From Silene conica (taxonomy: Eukaryota; Streptophyta; Magnoliopsida; Caryophyllales; Caryophyllaceae): a stretch of DNA of 64,000 bases. How positions within the stretch are numbered: position 1 is the stretch's first letter; each line of letters begins with the position of its first letter. The notes under the pieces are model-generated. The model was given only the letters and a program-made list of their open reading frames with translations, did not search any database and had not been told where the DNA came from. Positions 1 through 10,998 of the stretch are shown piece after piece. The stretch spans positions 82,954,861 through 83,018,860 of the forward strand of contig CM055316.2 of assembly GCA_029255685.2 (NCBI GenBank). Reading direction: 5' to 3'. A program made the position numbers and the translations under genes.

Positions 1-253
1 TAATGATACTCCCTAGGCAATTTGTTTTTGTCTTATCTACCTATTTGGTTATTGTTTATCTCATTTTTAATTTATAACAGATATGCCCGTTTTCAATGAG
101 ACTTATTATTCCTTAAAATAATCTTACAATTAGTATAATAATAACGAGCCATCCAAGTGGCAATTACTCGACCCACTTATTAATTAAGTAATTTCTTGCA
201 TGAGTTGCATCTGTATGCTCGAGCATTATTCATTTACACGTATTATTGTATAT
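1..253. other. AT-rich flank, no gene seen
   Basis: AT-rich DNA upstream of the orbitide locus. No coding exon, RNA gene or clear repeat boundary is visible. The last part (about 190-253) is the left flank of the MITE at 257-553. Confidence 0.5.
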
Positions 254-256
254 CTA

Positions 257-553
257 GGCTTCGTTTGGTTGCCATACGGGAATTAATTTCCCATGATTTT
301 GCAAAACACGTGAATTGTCCATTTCATGTGAATTGCCTAAAATCCGTTTGGTTGACATCCTGGAATTGGATTGACACAGGAATTTCCAATTACCTAGGGG
401 GCCCTAGGTAATCAACTTCCTCCATAATGGAGGAGTTGGAAGTTCCTAGGAAAAGGAAAATCCCATGATTTGGAGTAACCAAACATCTTCATTTTTTCCA
501 AATCATGGGATTTCCCAATTCACCCATTTTTATAGTGGCAAACAAACGAGTCC
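257..553. mobile_element. PIF/Harbinger-like MITE in the orbitide promoter region
   Basis: A 297-bp element with terminal inverted repeats (left GGCTTCGTTTGGTTGCCA; the right end reads GGACTCGTTTGTTTGCCA on the minus strand), flanked by the trinucleotide CTA at 254-256 and 554-556. The paralogous segment near 13,095 has a single CTA at the matching place, so it looks like the empty site. A related copy lies in inverted orientation at about 42,382-42,639. The element ends about 100 bp upstream of the TATA box at 651. The superfamily call rests on TIR style and the 3-bp duplication. Confidence 0.65.
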
Positions 554-650
554 CTAGATTAAATAATTAAATTGTTGCCAACTTGCCATGCATGTAAAAT
601 ATTATATAATTATATATTAATTAAATTATTGTAAGAAAACATACTAATAC

Positions 651-658
651 TATAAATA
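651..658 (+). promoter_or_regulatory. TATA box of the orbitide precursor gene
   Basis: TATAAATA lies 91 bp upstream of the start codon at 749. The box and the following leader (about 659-740) are conserved in the second locus copy, which has TTATAAATA near 13,180 followed by the shared run AAGCTAAGTGAAGCATAATA. That supports a real core promoter and 5' UTR. Confidence 0.65.
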
Positions 659-748
659 CCGACTATATTAAGCTAAGTGAAGCATAATAAAATAAAAGTA
701 TACAAATATAAACAAAGTAAAGCAATCAATTACATTTTCGTGAACAAT

Positions 749-3368
749 ATGGCCGTTGTTATTTCAAACTTCGACTCTCCCAAACCTAGCTATCCCTTTT
801 CAATGATACCACCAAGTCAGGTATATATGCTATTCCTTCTCATTCATTAGAATGTTACTCATCTCATCCGCTTAAATGGTAACATTTGTTTTATCACAGT
901 TATAGAGACACGTTTACGTTTTGCATGGTGAACATCTGTAGTTGCACATTATTAAAAATTATAACATATATGATGATAAATCAAACAAGATTTCACGTGA
1001 CTATATTTTGTCTTATAGATTATGAATAATCGGGTATATATACTCTTCCTTCTCGTTAGTTAGAATGTTACTTCTTATCTAATCCATACAAATGCTAACA
1101 CTTATTTTATCACATGGAGACACGTTTTATAATATGAATATCTTTAGTTACACATTATTAAAAGTTATAACATGCATGACCATAAATCGTCAAACAAGAT
1201 CTCACATGACCTATTTTGTCTTATAGGTTATATTGTTTAATAGATTATATATAATCAAGTATATATATACTATCCCTTCTCATTCCTTAGAATGTTACTT
1301 ATCCCATCCACACAATGGGTAACATTTGTTTTATCACATTTGTAGAAATACGTTTTTCAATATTAATATCTTTAGTTATACATTTTTTAAAATTATGACA
1401 TAAATGACTATAAATCAAACAAGATCTCACATGATTATATTTTGTCTTATAAATTATTAATAATATTAAAGACTCACTGCGACCATTAATATTGTTAAAA
1501 AATGGTCAACATTTGTTTTATCACACTTGTAGAAATACGTTTTTCAATATTAATATCTTTAGTTATACATTTTTTAAAATTATAACATAAATGACAATAA
1601 ATCAAACAAGATCTCACATTGCAATTGTGTCATTATTTATCCGTTTTAAAAAAATTGAAAAACCAAAAAATTTTGAGTACCAAGAAACGATAATGAAAAA
1701 GTATACTTTTTGTATTTTCACAGCTATACTATATTTAAAAACAAATGCTTAAAAGTATATTTTTTTTTATTAAAGATTCCATGATTACCTTAGTAAGATT
1801 TACCTTAAAGTTTCCGTGATTACAGAATTTTAAGAAGATCGCCTGAGTAAGAATTGACTTAAATTGAAATCATATTTTGTTGTCAATCAAGAATAAGAAA
1901 TATTTCGTGACATATTGGCCGAGAAATCTTAGTATTACGAATTTTAATATTACGTGACATATTGATTAAAAAAAGAAATCTACGAATCTTTGCTTAATAT
2001 TAAATATTACGGTTGACATATCTTTGCTTAATATTACGGTTGACATATTGACTTAAAAAAGCAAAGAAATATTACGTGACATATATTTGCTTAATATTAA
2101 ATATTAAATATTACGTGATTATCTAATGTCATCCTAGGAATATCACGGTTGCTGACATGACTAATTTTAATTGGTCGAAAGAAAAATTGAAATTGTGAGA
2201 GTGAATGAAAGGGCTTGAAAAATGGTTTTTTGAAAGCACATTGCGCCACATCAGCGATTTTACCTAACTTCTTTAATATATATAATGATTTTTTAAAATT
2301 ATAACATAAATGACGATAAATCAAACAAAGATCTCACCTGATTATATTTTGTCTTATATATAGATTATTAATAATATTAGAGACTCACCGCAACCATTAA
2401 TAGTGTTAAAAAAATGGTAACTTTGTTTTATCACGCTTATAGAAATACGTTTTTCAATATTAATATCTTTAGTTATACATTTTTTAAAATTATAACATAA
2501 ATGAAGGTAAATCAAACAAAGATCTCACATGATTATATTTTGTCTTATATATAGATTATTAATAATATTAAAGACTCACCGCAACCAACCATTAATAGTG
2601 TTAAAAAATGGTAACTTTGTTTTATCACACTTGTAAAAATACTTTTTCAATATTAATATCTTTACTTATACATTTTTTAAAATTATAACATAAATAAAAT
2701 AAATCAAACAAGATCTCACATGATTATATTTTGTCTTATTACATATATAAATTACGAATAATATTAAAGACTCACTGCGACCATTAGTAGTGTTAAAAAA
2801 TGGTAACATTAGTTTTATCACACTTATAGAAATACGTTTTTCAATATTAATATCTTTAGTTATACATTTTTTAAAATTATAACATAAATGACGATAAATC
2901 AAACAAGATCTCACATAATTATATTTTGTCTTATATATAGATTATTAATAATATTAAAGACTCACTGCGACCATTAATAGCATTAAAAAATGGTAACTTT
3001 GTTTTATCACACTTGTAGAAATACGTTTTCAATATTAATATCTTTAGTTATACATTTTTTAAAATTATAACATAAATAAAGATAAATCAAACAAGATCTC
3101 ACATGATTATATTTTGTCACATATATAGATTATAAATATTATTAAAGACTCACTGCGACCATCAATAGTACTTAAAAAGCAAGTGTTACCATTTATCTGG
3201 ATCGGAGAGAGCGATGAGTAATATTTATCATCATCCACGGAATGATTAATAATCCTTCGAAATTACTGGAGTCGTCACGTAGGAAAGTGGGATTAAGTTT
3301 TGATGTAAGTGTTGGTGGTTGATGTGCAGGAGACTAGGACCGCTGATGACGCTTCTGCCCCTGTGTAG
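749..3368 (+). CDS. Caryophyllaceae-type orbitide (cyclic peptide) precursor, two exons
   Basis: Seen: exon 1 is 749-820 (24 codons, donor CAG|GTATAT). Exon 2 is 3330-3368 (12 codons plus TAG, acceptor TGTGCAG|GAG). The intron is phase 0 and the product is 36 residues with no signal peptide. Known: presegetalins have a 13-14 residue leader ending KPQ or KPS, a 5-9 residue core, and a follower starting x-Q and ending NASAPV; a peptidase trims the leader and the oligopeptidase-like cyclase PCY1 joins the core head to tail. Here the leader ends PKPS (residues 1-14), the likely core is YPFSMIPP (15-22), and the follower starts SQ and ends DDASAPV (23-36). Inferred: the product is a cyclic octapeptide; a 7- or 9-residue core cannot be excluded. 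Promoter and poly(A) signals flank it. The 2.5-kb intron is mostly tandem repeats. Confidence 0.8.
830..3165. repeat. Tandem array of about 190-220 bp units in the orbitide intron
   Basis: At least eight copies of a unit containing TTTTATCACACTTGTAGAAA and a TAAAGACTCACTGCGACC segment recur, with the TTATCAC anchor near 891, 1107, 1330, 1516, 2426, 2620, 2812 and 3002. Spacing is about 190 bp for the right-hand units and up to 223 bp for the left-hand ones. The array is interrupted at about 1640-2290 by unrelated AT-rich DNA with its own short repeats (TTGCTTAATATTA). Any open frames in the array are by-products of the repeats. Confidence 0.85.
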
Positions 3369-3558
3369 CGTGCTTTCACGCCACTTTCGTCGTGTTTTGC
3401 CTTTAGATGACTCGAACCCATGGTTGATGTGTTATGTATAGTCATGGTGGTGGTTCTACTTTCATGGTCTTGTATCTTTGCTTATCATTTTTAAGTTTTA
3501 GTTTGTTTGTAATTGTATGTTGACGATGTAGTCCATGTACCTCAACATCAACCTTTCA

Positions 3559-3564
3559 ATAAAA
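3559..3564 (+). promoter_or_regulatory. Poly(A) signal of the orbitide gene
   Basis: AATAAA lies about 190 bp after the stop codon at 3366-3368. The intervening 3' UTR is well conserved in the second locus copy (13,815-13,925), including CCATGGTTGATGTGTTATGT. Confidence 0.5.
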
Positions 3565-3677
3565 TCTAAAGGCAAGTTACTATACACGTTAGTTTTATTT
3601 GTCTTCACTTGGTGGTAAATTCTCATTTAAGCGTTCATATGTATCAATTTAAAATGGGTCAAATATATTGATATGGA

Positions 3678-3678
<1 letters not shown>

Positions 3679-3754
<76 letters not shown>
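3679..3754. repeat. (TA)n microsatellite, tract 1
   Basis: A 76-bp uninterrupted (TA)38 tract. It borders the foldback element at 3755-4142. Confidence 0.97.
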
Positions 3755-3757
<3 letters not shown>

Positions 3758-4139
3758 TTGGGATCCGGTGAGAACCACCTTACAATGAAAACCTTGTGAG
3801 AACTCTACCTTACGGACTTTTTTAAAAAAAATTAATAACATAATTGGATTCGGCATGGCATTTTATAGCTAGAGAACATATTTTTTGGTCTAAAAAATAA
3901 ATACTAGTGACGGAAATTAAGGTGAGATACGTTTTATTTATTTGCATGCACCTACTATCTATTTTTTCGTATCTATCATTTTTCCGCCACAAGTATTTAT
4001 TTTCTAGACCAAGAAATATGTTCTCTGGCCATAAAATTCCATGCCGAATCCAATTATGTCATTAATTTAAAAAAAAAACTCCGTAAGGTAGAGTTCTCAC
4101 CGGTTTTCATTGTAAGGTGGTTCTCACCGGATCCCAACC

Positions 4140-4142
<3 letters not shown>
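3755..4142. mobile_element. Foldback (TIR) element between (TA)n tracts
   Basis: Long near-palindrome. The left end reads GGGATCCGGTGAGAACCACC and the same sequence appears reversed near 4117-4136. The inverted pair continues inward through TCTCTAGC / ATTTTTTGGTCTA-type segments. There is no coding capacity. It sits exactly between two (TA)n tracts, so the target site is TA-rich. Confidence 0.7.

Positions 4143-4218
<76 letters not shown>
4143..4218. repeat. (TA)n microsatellite, tract 2
   Basis: A 76-bp (TA)n tract between two related foldback elements. Confidence 0.97.
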
Positions 4219-4222
<4 letters not shown>

Positions 4223-4773
4223 CGTGATCCGGTGAGAACCACCCTTATAATGAGAACCATGAGAACCCTCACTAAATCTCCACCATATCTCGCTTCGAAT
4301 GTTTCGTTGGATCAATTACCATTAGTTTAACTTATTCAAATACACACTTTAGTATCAATAAACAAAAAATTTTGATTTAATTAACAAAATATATACTTAG
4401 TGTACGAAAATATAATTAGGCGTACTAAAATGGCTATAAATGCACGAAAACAACCACTACGTGCATGAAATTTTTTACATGCATGAAAATGATTACTAGG
4501 TGCATGAAATAAGAGGTTGTACGTGCATTAAAACGAGTTCTAGGTGCATGAAAAATGATAGATGCGTAAAAATCGGTAGTATGTGCATGAAAATTAATAA
4601 AACGTATCTCACCTCGATTTCCATCACTAGTATATATTTTCTAGACCAAGAAATATGTTCTCTAGCCTTAAAATTCCATGCCGAATCCAAATATGTCATT
4701 AATTTTTTTTTAAAAAGTCCGTAAGGTAGAGTTCTCATGGTTCTCATTATATTGATGGTTCTCATAGGATCTC

Positions 4774-4776
<3 letters not shown>
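4219..4776. mobile_element. Second, diverged foldback element of the same family
   Basis: It begins with GTGATCCGGTGAGAACCACC and ends with the reversed equivalent ahead of 4777. The right half (4615-4740) matches 3990-4100 closely, including ATTCCATGCCGAATCCAA. The middle (4320-4600) carries a series of short TGCATGAAA repeats. Confidence 0.65.

Positions 4777-4849
<73 letters not shown>
4777..4849. repeat. (TA)n microsatellite, tract 3
   Basis: A 73-bp (TA)n tract on the right side of the second foldback element. Confidence 0.97.
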
Positions 4850-4853
<4 letters not shown>

Positions 4854-4879
4854 TTGGTGAAAACCTAGTTTAAAATGGA

Positions 4880-5208
4880 TATCACCGCCTTAAGAAATAT
4901 TGGCTGAGCTGATTACCCTTAAAGAGTAACAATAAAAATTTAATTCAAAATTTGGATATCACCGCCTTAAGAAATATTAGCTGAGCTGATTACTCTTAAA
5001 GAGTGTTTGACAATAAAAATTTAATTCAAAATGCATCATTTTCAATTTAGCCAAGTGAAATAAAGATTTGAAAATAACGGGGTTAATTAGAGAGTATTGT
5101 ATTGCAAATGAGATTATTTTATTTTTATTTGTATTTGTTAGGATTTGCATTTTCAATTTAGCTAAGGGAAATAAAGATTTAAAAATAACGGGGCTAGAGA
5201 GTACTGTA
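4880..5208. repeat. Duplicated segments flanking the LINE target
   Basis: GATATCACCGCCTTAAGAAA occurs twice (4880 and 4955). A unit of about 105 bp starting ATAAAGATTTGAAAATAACG near 5062 is repeated near 5172; the LINE interrupts this second copy. Its continuation resumes at 10,999. Confidence 0.7.
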
Positions 5209-5227
5209 TTTCAAATGAGATTATTTT
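5209..5227. repeat. LINE target-site duplication (left, at the poly(A) end)
   Basis: TTTCAAATGAGATTATTTT is identical to 10,999-11,017. Confidence 0.9.
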
Positions 5228-5253
5228 TTTTTTTTTGAAAGCAAAGCCGAAGC

Positions 5254-8200
5254 TTACTGCATTAACGATAAATCATACATTACAGCCATGTTCGCAGACG
5301 ATGGTAGAGAATCTAACCATTCCTCCCTACTCGGTTCCAAACAAAGAAAATGAGCTAACGAATGTGCAACAGTATTATTTGCTCTACCCGTAAACGACCA
5401 TGATAAATTAGAAAACATAGGACGTAAAAAAAATATATCATCTAAAACTAAATGAAACACACTTCTGCCTTTGCAACAATTATTTAGAGCATCAATAACT
5501 CGGGAGCAATCGCTTTCAATTATCACATTAGTATGTCCGCGTCGAATCGCTTCCTTCGTTCCCTCCAAAACAGCCACTGCCTCTCCTAAACATGGTTCCC
5601 ACGACTCCTGTAGCTTTAATGCAACTCCCCACAATACTTTGTCATGAGACTCCTTGCACACTAATCCTATTCCCACCCCTATATCTGTTGAAACGGCCGC
5701 GTCAACATTAATTTTAACGTACCCACTCGGAGGTCCCTGCCAGCCTGTACGAGCCTCACACCTCTCCTTTTCCTGGCCAATATTTCTTCTGCAACAACCC
5801 CACTTTCCTGCGTCACCATCCAAAACATCACCCTCATGAGCCACATCTTTAACCCGCTGAATAACGGCCTCTGGGTTCACTTGTCGCCCTTCAAAAAGCA
5901 CCTTATTACGGTGTTCCCAAATGGCCCAACACCCCGTCATGAGCAGCCCCTACTCCACCCCTCCTAGCAACCGCCACTTCATATCAATCCAATCCCTTAC
6001 GCCACCCCCATCCTCTTCTTCATGTCGCAGCAGACCCAAACCTTCCCAAACCCGACAGGCTACGCCACAATCACGAAACAAATGTAGACTCGATTCAAAA
6101 ACAGAATTACAAAAAGGACAAACAGGAGACTCACCTCGTGTCTGCGTTGCAATGTTGACGTCGGTTGCAAGAGCCTCACTACACAGTTGCCAAAAAAATA
6201 GCTTGATACGGGGCCATACCGGAACGTTCCAAAGTCGAGGCCATATCCATCTCTCGAGGTTCCTATCCGACGTATTTCCATAATTAAAATTAACATGTGC
6301 ACCAGCTAGGAGAGAATAAGCAGATTTGACAGTATACAGACCATCACGATCCGCTTCCCAGTACCACTCATCAGTCGGTCAAGAAACGCTAATCCGAATA
6401 TTTAGTATTCTATCCCGCTCAAAAGGCAAAAAAATTGCATTCACTTTCTCCCTATTCCAGCCATCCCCTTCCGCTCTGAAAAGTTCAGCAACCGTCATTA
6501 GTTCTCGACCTGGTGTGCAAGGTGATAACACCCGCCCTGAACTAGTCCCGGGAATCCATGCATCCCTCCAAATTAACGTATCCATCCCGTCTCCCACTCT
6601 TCTTCTAAGCCCCTGACTTAATGACTGTTTCGCCTCCACAATTCCCCGCCAAGTATAACTAGGATTATAACCACACTCAGCCCCGAGAAAATCACCATCC
6701 GGGAAATATCTAGCACGCATAATTTGAGTCCATACGCTATCCGGGTTGGTAATGAGGCGCCAAGCTTGCTTACCTAAAAGAGCAAGGTTAAATAAGCGAA
6801 AATCCCTGAAACCCATACCTCCCATACCTTTAGGTTGACACAGTCTCCTCCAAGCAACCCAAGAAATACTCCTTCGCCCCTCCGTATGATTCCACCAGAA
6901 GCGAGACACCAAAGCTCTAAGCTCATCACAGAAATTGGCCGGAATTTTAAAAACACTCATCACATAGGTAGGGAGTGAATTGGCAACCGCCTTTATGAGA
7001 ACCTCCCTACCCGCTCTAGACAACATTTTCCCGCGCCAACCCGATAGTCTTCTACTAATCTTGTCACGAATGATATCCTTTAGCACTTTTTTAGAACGCC
7101 CTATCACCGTAGGTAGCCCCAAATATCGAGCTTGTTCCTCAACTTCGACCATCCCAAGTTTCGCAATAACTAGATTCCGCCTTTCTCGATTAACCCCTTT
7201 GCTAAAAGAAACAGTCGTCTTATCAAGGTTCACTAATTGACCTGAAGCAGCTTCATACCGAGACAGAATCGAAATAATCACTTCAGCTTCAACTGTATTT
7301 GCTTTGGTGAAGAAGACACTATCATCTGCAAACAATAAATGGGATATAGTCGGAGCCTCTGGTGAAATGTGAATACCATGGAGCGAGCCCTCTTCTACCG
7401 CCCTCCGCAATTGATTGGACAAAGCCTCCGCACATAGAATAAACGGATAAGGTGATAGCGGATCCCCTTGTCTCAACCCCCTATACGGTCTAAATTCCCG
7501 TGTCGGCATACCATTTATTAAAACCGAGAATTCCACTGTCGAAACACAGTCAATAACTCTATCAATCCACGCCCTATCAATCCCATAGTACTCAAGCATT
7601 GAAGTAAGAAACCTCATTCAATCCTATCATACGCTTTAGCCATATCCAACTTAATAGCCATATAACCCTCACTCGACCGATTACTCTTCATATAGTGAAA
7701 AAGTTCAAAAGCAATCAACACATTATCCGAAATTAACCTCCCCGGCGTAAAAGCACTCTGGTTAACAGAAACAATTTCACCCAGAAAACATTTAAGACGA
7801 TTAGCAAGAACTTTTGATACAATTTTGTAGGCTACATTACACAAGCTAATAGGTCGATAATCTTGGATTTTATCCGGAGCTTTCTTTTTCGGGATTAGAA
7901 CAATATTTGTTTTGTTTAAGTCCCTTACTGACCTCTCCCCTCTCAGAATCCGAAGCACAGAATTAACAACAACAGGCCCCACTTCACTCCAATAAGTATG
8001 GAAAATTAAGGCATTCATACCGTCAGGACCTGGAGCTTTTAGGGGATGCATTTGTTGAAGAGCATCCACAATTTCCGCTTCGGTATACTCTTTTCGCAGG
8101 CCCTCATTCATCCTGTCAGTAACTCGCCCTTGCATTCCCAATAGAACATCATCAAAATGGATAGGATTAGAAGAAGTAAACAGTCCTTGGAAATAAGAAG

Positions 8201-9368
8201 TAGCCACTCCCGCAATTTCGGTATCCCTGGTTTTAATAACTCCATTTTCATCCTTTATCATCGAAATAGTATTTTTACTTTTTTGTTCACTGGCACGTGA
8301 GTGAAAAAATTTTGTGTTCCTGTCTCCATCTTTAAGCCAAAGAGCCCTCGACCGCTGGCGCCAATATTGTTCTTCTTGCTTCCTAAGACTCGCAATCTCG
8401 GCAACAATTTGTTTTCTCCGTTTAATGTTAGCCTCCGAACGAATACTCCCGTTAATTCTCTCCAACAGCTTACGTTTTTGCACCATACTTCGTCTGATTT
8501 TATTAATATTAGTACCTTTCAAAGCTCGAAACTCCCCCGTGCAAGCATGAATTAATCCAGCAAGATCCCCTTGACCCATTACAACTCCCCTTTCCACGGC
8601 CTCCCTATAATCCTCCTGTTCAGTCCAAATTTGCTCAAACCTAAACATCCTCTTTTGTGGCACTTCTAGTTGACGGCGATTAAGAATAAGTTTTATCGGG
8701 GCATGGTCCGACCATTCCCTTACCAAATAGAAAAGCTTAGCAAAGGGAAATAAATCCAACCATTGACTCGTTCCCATCGCTCTGTCAATCATACTCCGCC
8801 GGTTCGCATTCCCACACTGCCCATTATCAAAAGAGAAATTATACCCTTCCCAGGAAATATCCCGAAGACCGCAATCATCTACTGCCTCCCTGAAATTATT
8901 CATCTGCCATTGTGGTCGACTACCACCTAACATTTCAGTAGAGTAGAGGATCTCGTTAAAATCACCAATACAAATCCACGGAAGCGAATTCTGACAATGA
9001 AGGAGTCGAAGAAGCTCCCAAGATAAATGACGTTCTCCCACAACAGGCCAGCCATAAAAACCCGTAATTCTCCATTCTCCAGCTGCTTCCTTAATGGTGA
9101 AATCCATATGATGAGTAGACGCCGATCGAAACACACAATCAACATCCTTCTTCCAAAGAAAAGCTAACCCTCCCGATCTCCCCATGTTGTCAACCTCCAT
9201 CCCAAAATAACCATCCAGTTTCCCCTTCACATTTCTCATCTCACGACCACTAAGTTTCGTTTCACAAAGAAACAGAATGGTCGGGGCTTCCCTCCGAACC
9301 AGATCCCGGAGAGCAATGACCGTGTCAGGGTTGCCCAACCCCCGACAATTAAGGCTAAGTATACTCAT
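5254..9368 (-). pseudogene. LINE ORF2: AP-endonuclease, reverse transcriptase, zf-RVT, RNase H (broken)
   Basis: Target-primed reverse transcription polyprotein of about 1,370 codons. In order: apurinic-like endonuclease (LSLNCRGLGN at the N terminus, GDFNEI, SDHAPI); reverse transcriptase with GPDGMN, DYRPISLCN, LDMAKAYDR and the catalytic FADD; zf-RVT region (LYTVKSAYSLL, CPFCNS); and a C-terminal RNase H (NVDAAVS, ESDCSRVIDAL, NNTVAHSLAHF). Three lesions are visible. A one-base deletion near 7613-7616 turns the expected GAA-TGG-AGG into GAATGAGG, just after AYDRIE. There is an in-frame TGA at 6379-6381 (CGA-to-TGA would explain it) and an in-frame TAG at 5950-5952 (TGG-to-TAG would explain it). 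The frame reads through otherwise. The start ATG overlaps the ORF1 stop. Confidence 0.92.
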
Positions 9369-10771
9369 TGTGCCAGGCGGGGTTGATCTTCATCAACCAC
9401 CGCCTCAGGTATTAAGACGCCCCCGTCTACGCACCGTTGAACCTTATTTCCAACCACAGCCTCATGATCCCCTTCTCGCTCTCTTTTTCCACTCTCTCTC
9501 ACGGATTCCCGAGACTCACTATTCCTACCATCATCACTACTATTAATTCCCTCCCTAGCATACCTCTTCCAGCTTTTCCCATGAAACCCCTGCCCTTTGC
9601 CTACGTTACCCTCGCCCGAGTTTCCCGAACCTATATCCCCCTCAGCCCCCCTCCCATTCTTTACCGACGTAAACACATCTGTCAAATTCATATCCCAATT
9701 CCTCCCCCTTCTACTGCCTTCAATTTCCCCACCATCCTCTCTATCCCCTCCCTCTTCCATAATTATCCCCTGCATAGATTTCATATCCCGGGCTTTCGTA
9801 TTACGTTCTGGCATTATCACATTAGCAGTGGCATGTGCTTGAGTACTAGGAGCAAAAGATTTCTTAATTTTCAAAGTCAGAGCAATAGATTTTAGTTTAT
9901 CTATCATACTGGATATATCACCCTCTTTTTGAGCCTCGGATACCATATCATACTGAGTATTTAACTCTCTAACGTTAGGCCTAGACCCCATCTGTACTGT
10001 TTTCACAACTCTCCACGGGGGTGCACGTAACCAGTCACCATAAGGTAATTCCTCCTCATCATCAGAAGGTCCCCGCTCACACTCTTTTTCCCCGTGACCT
10101 ATCAAACCACATCCATAACAAAACATAGGTAGGCGTTCGTACTTAACATCGAACTCAGTAGTTACTCCGGAAAACATTTTAATCGGAATCTTCGATTTTA
10201 GCGGCATCCTAACATCATGGAGATATCTGATACGTATTGCTCTGTCAAGCTCGACATTAGGCCCAGTTTCGACACTAATAAAAGATCTCAGACAGTCCCC
10301 TATACGCTGAGCATTTGCTAAACTTTTACGACCGACAAGAGGCAAATCGTAAATCCTAGCCCAAATTGGGCATCTGAACAGAGATACATCCGTAAACTTA
10401 CCCGCGGTATTAGACTCATTGAAACACCATATAAACTTCTCAAAATGCCAAGGTTGGCCTTCTAAGACTCTGGCTTTGTCTCGTTCATTACCAAATCTAA
10501 ACACGAACGTTTTCTCCAAATCATCAATCACATTGCCAAGAACCGGTTCACTAGAATTCCAAAGTTTGATCATGGAATCGATAGCCGCCTTTATGTTGAT
10601 AGACCTAGATGCCCATAACTTGCCTACAAGGATAAGCGAATCGGTAACGTCCCCTTCATTACCCTCAACGTCCCAGACAACCGGCTGTCCTCCTCCCTCA
10701 TCTTCTGGGTACATCAACTCTTTCCCGTTCCGATGGATACCCCGTATCGAACTATTCATTAGCACCTGCAA
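9365..10771 (-). CDS. LINE ORF1: DUF4283 / CCHC zinc-knuckle RNA-binding protein
   Basis: 468 codons and intact. The N-terminal half (about residues 45-200) has the plant LINE ORF1 fold annotated as DUF4283 (DLEKTFVFRFGNERDK, GQPWHFEKFIWCF, FRCPIWARIYDLPL). It is followed by a CCHC knuckle, CYGCGLIGHGEKEC (C-x2-C-x4-H-x4-C), and a low-complexity Gly/Arg/Glu-rich tail. In L1 elements ORF1 coats the element RNA and forms the RNP with ORF2. Its stop TGA (9365-9367) overlaps the ORF2 ATG (9366-9368) as ATGA. Confidence 0.9.
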   Translation of the reverse strand: MQVLMNSSIRGIHRNGKELMYPEDEGGGQPVVWDVEGNEGDVTDSLILVGKLWASRSINIKAAIDSMIKLWNSSEPVLGNVIDDLEKTFVFRFGNERDKARVLEGQPWHFEKFIWCFNESNTAGKFTDVSLFRCPIWARIYDLPLVGRKSLANAQRIGDCLRSFISVETGPNVELDRAIRIRYLHDVRMPLKSKIPIKMFSGVTTEFDVKYERLPMFCYGCGLIGHGEKECERGPSDDEEELPYGDWLRAPPWRVVKTVQMGSRPNVRELNTQYDMVSEAQKEGDISSMIDKLKSIALTLKIKKSFAPSTQAHATANVIMPERNTKARDMKSMQGIIMEEGGDREDGGEIEGSRRGRNWDMNLTDVFTSVKNGRGAEGDIGSGNSGEGNVGKGQGFHGKSWKRYAREGINSSDDGRNSESRESVRESGKREREGDHEAVVGNKVQRCVDGGVLIPEAVVDEDQPRLAQ

Positions 10772-10998
10772 ATAGAGACAACAAACAACAGAAACGAAAA
10801 CACATACAACGAAAACACGAGAATTCTCGTGAGAAATCCTTGATGAACAAGGAAGAAACCAAAAAAAAAACAGTTAAAAAACGGTTATTTTTTGACAGAA
10901 ACCTAAGAGAAACCCTAGGACGTTTTTTGGTTTACTTGTATAGTCGTTTGGGTTTTGGTTTGGGTCGATTGTGGTGAGGATGTGAAGCTTGTGGAGTG

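Larger units (their letters stand above)
5228..10998 (-). mobile_element. Full-length L1-type LINE retrotransposon
   Basis: A 5.8-kb non-LTR element on the minus strand. It has a 5' UTR of about 230 bp (10,998-10,772), a nucleic-acid-binding ORF1, an endonuclease/reverse transcriptase/RNase H ORF2, a short 3' UTR, and a terminal A-tract read on the plus strand as poly(T) at about 5224-5236. Perfect 19-bp target duplications flank it. It is not 5' truncated, which is unusual for a genomic LINE copy, and the duplications show no decay, so the insertion is young. ORF2 is nevertheless broken by one frameshift and two stops, so this copy is not autonomous as read. Confidence 0.93.

Noticed and set aside
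830..3165. CRISPR-like array
   Set aside because: Units are about 190 bp of continuous repeat with no unique spacers, in a plant nuclear intron.
3659..4315. Open frames with long Tyr-Ile repeats
   Set aside because: They are translations of the (TA)n microsatellites and have no flanking protein similarity.
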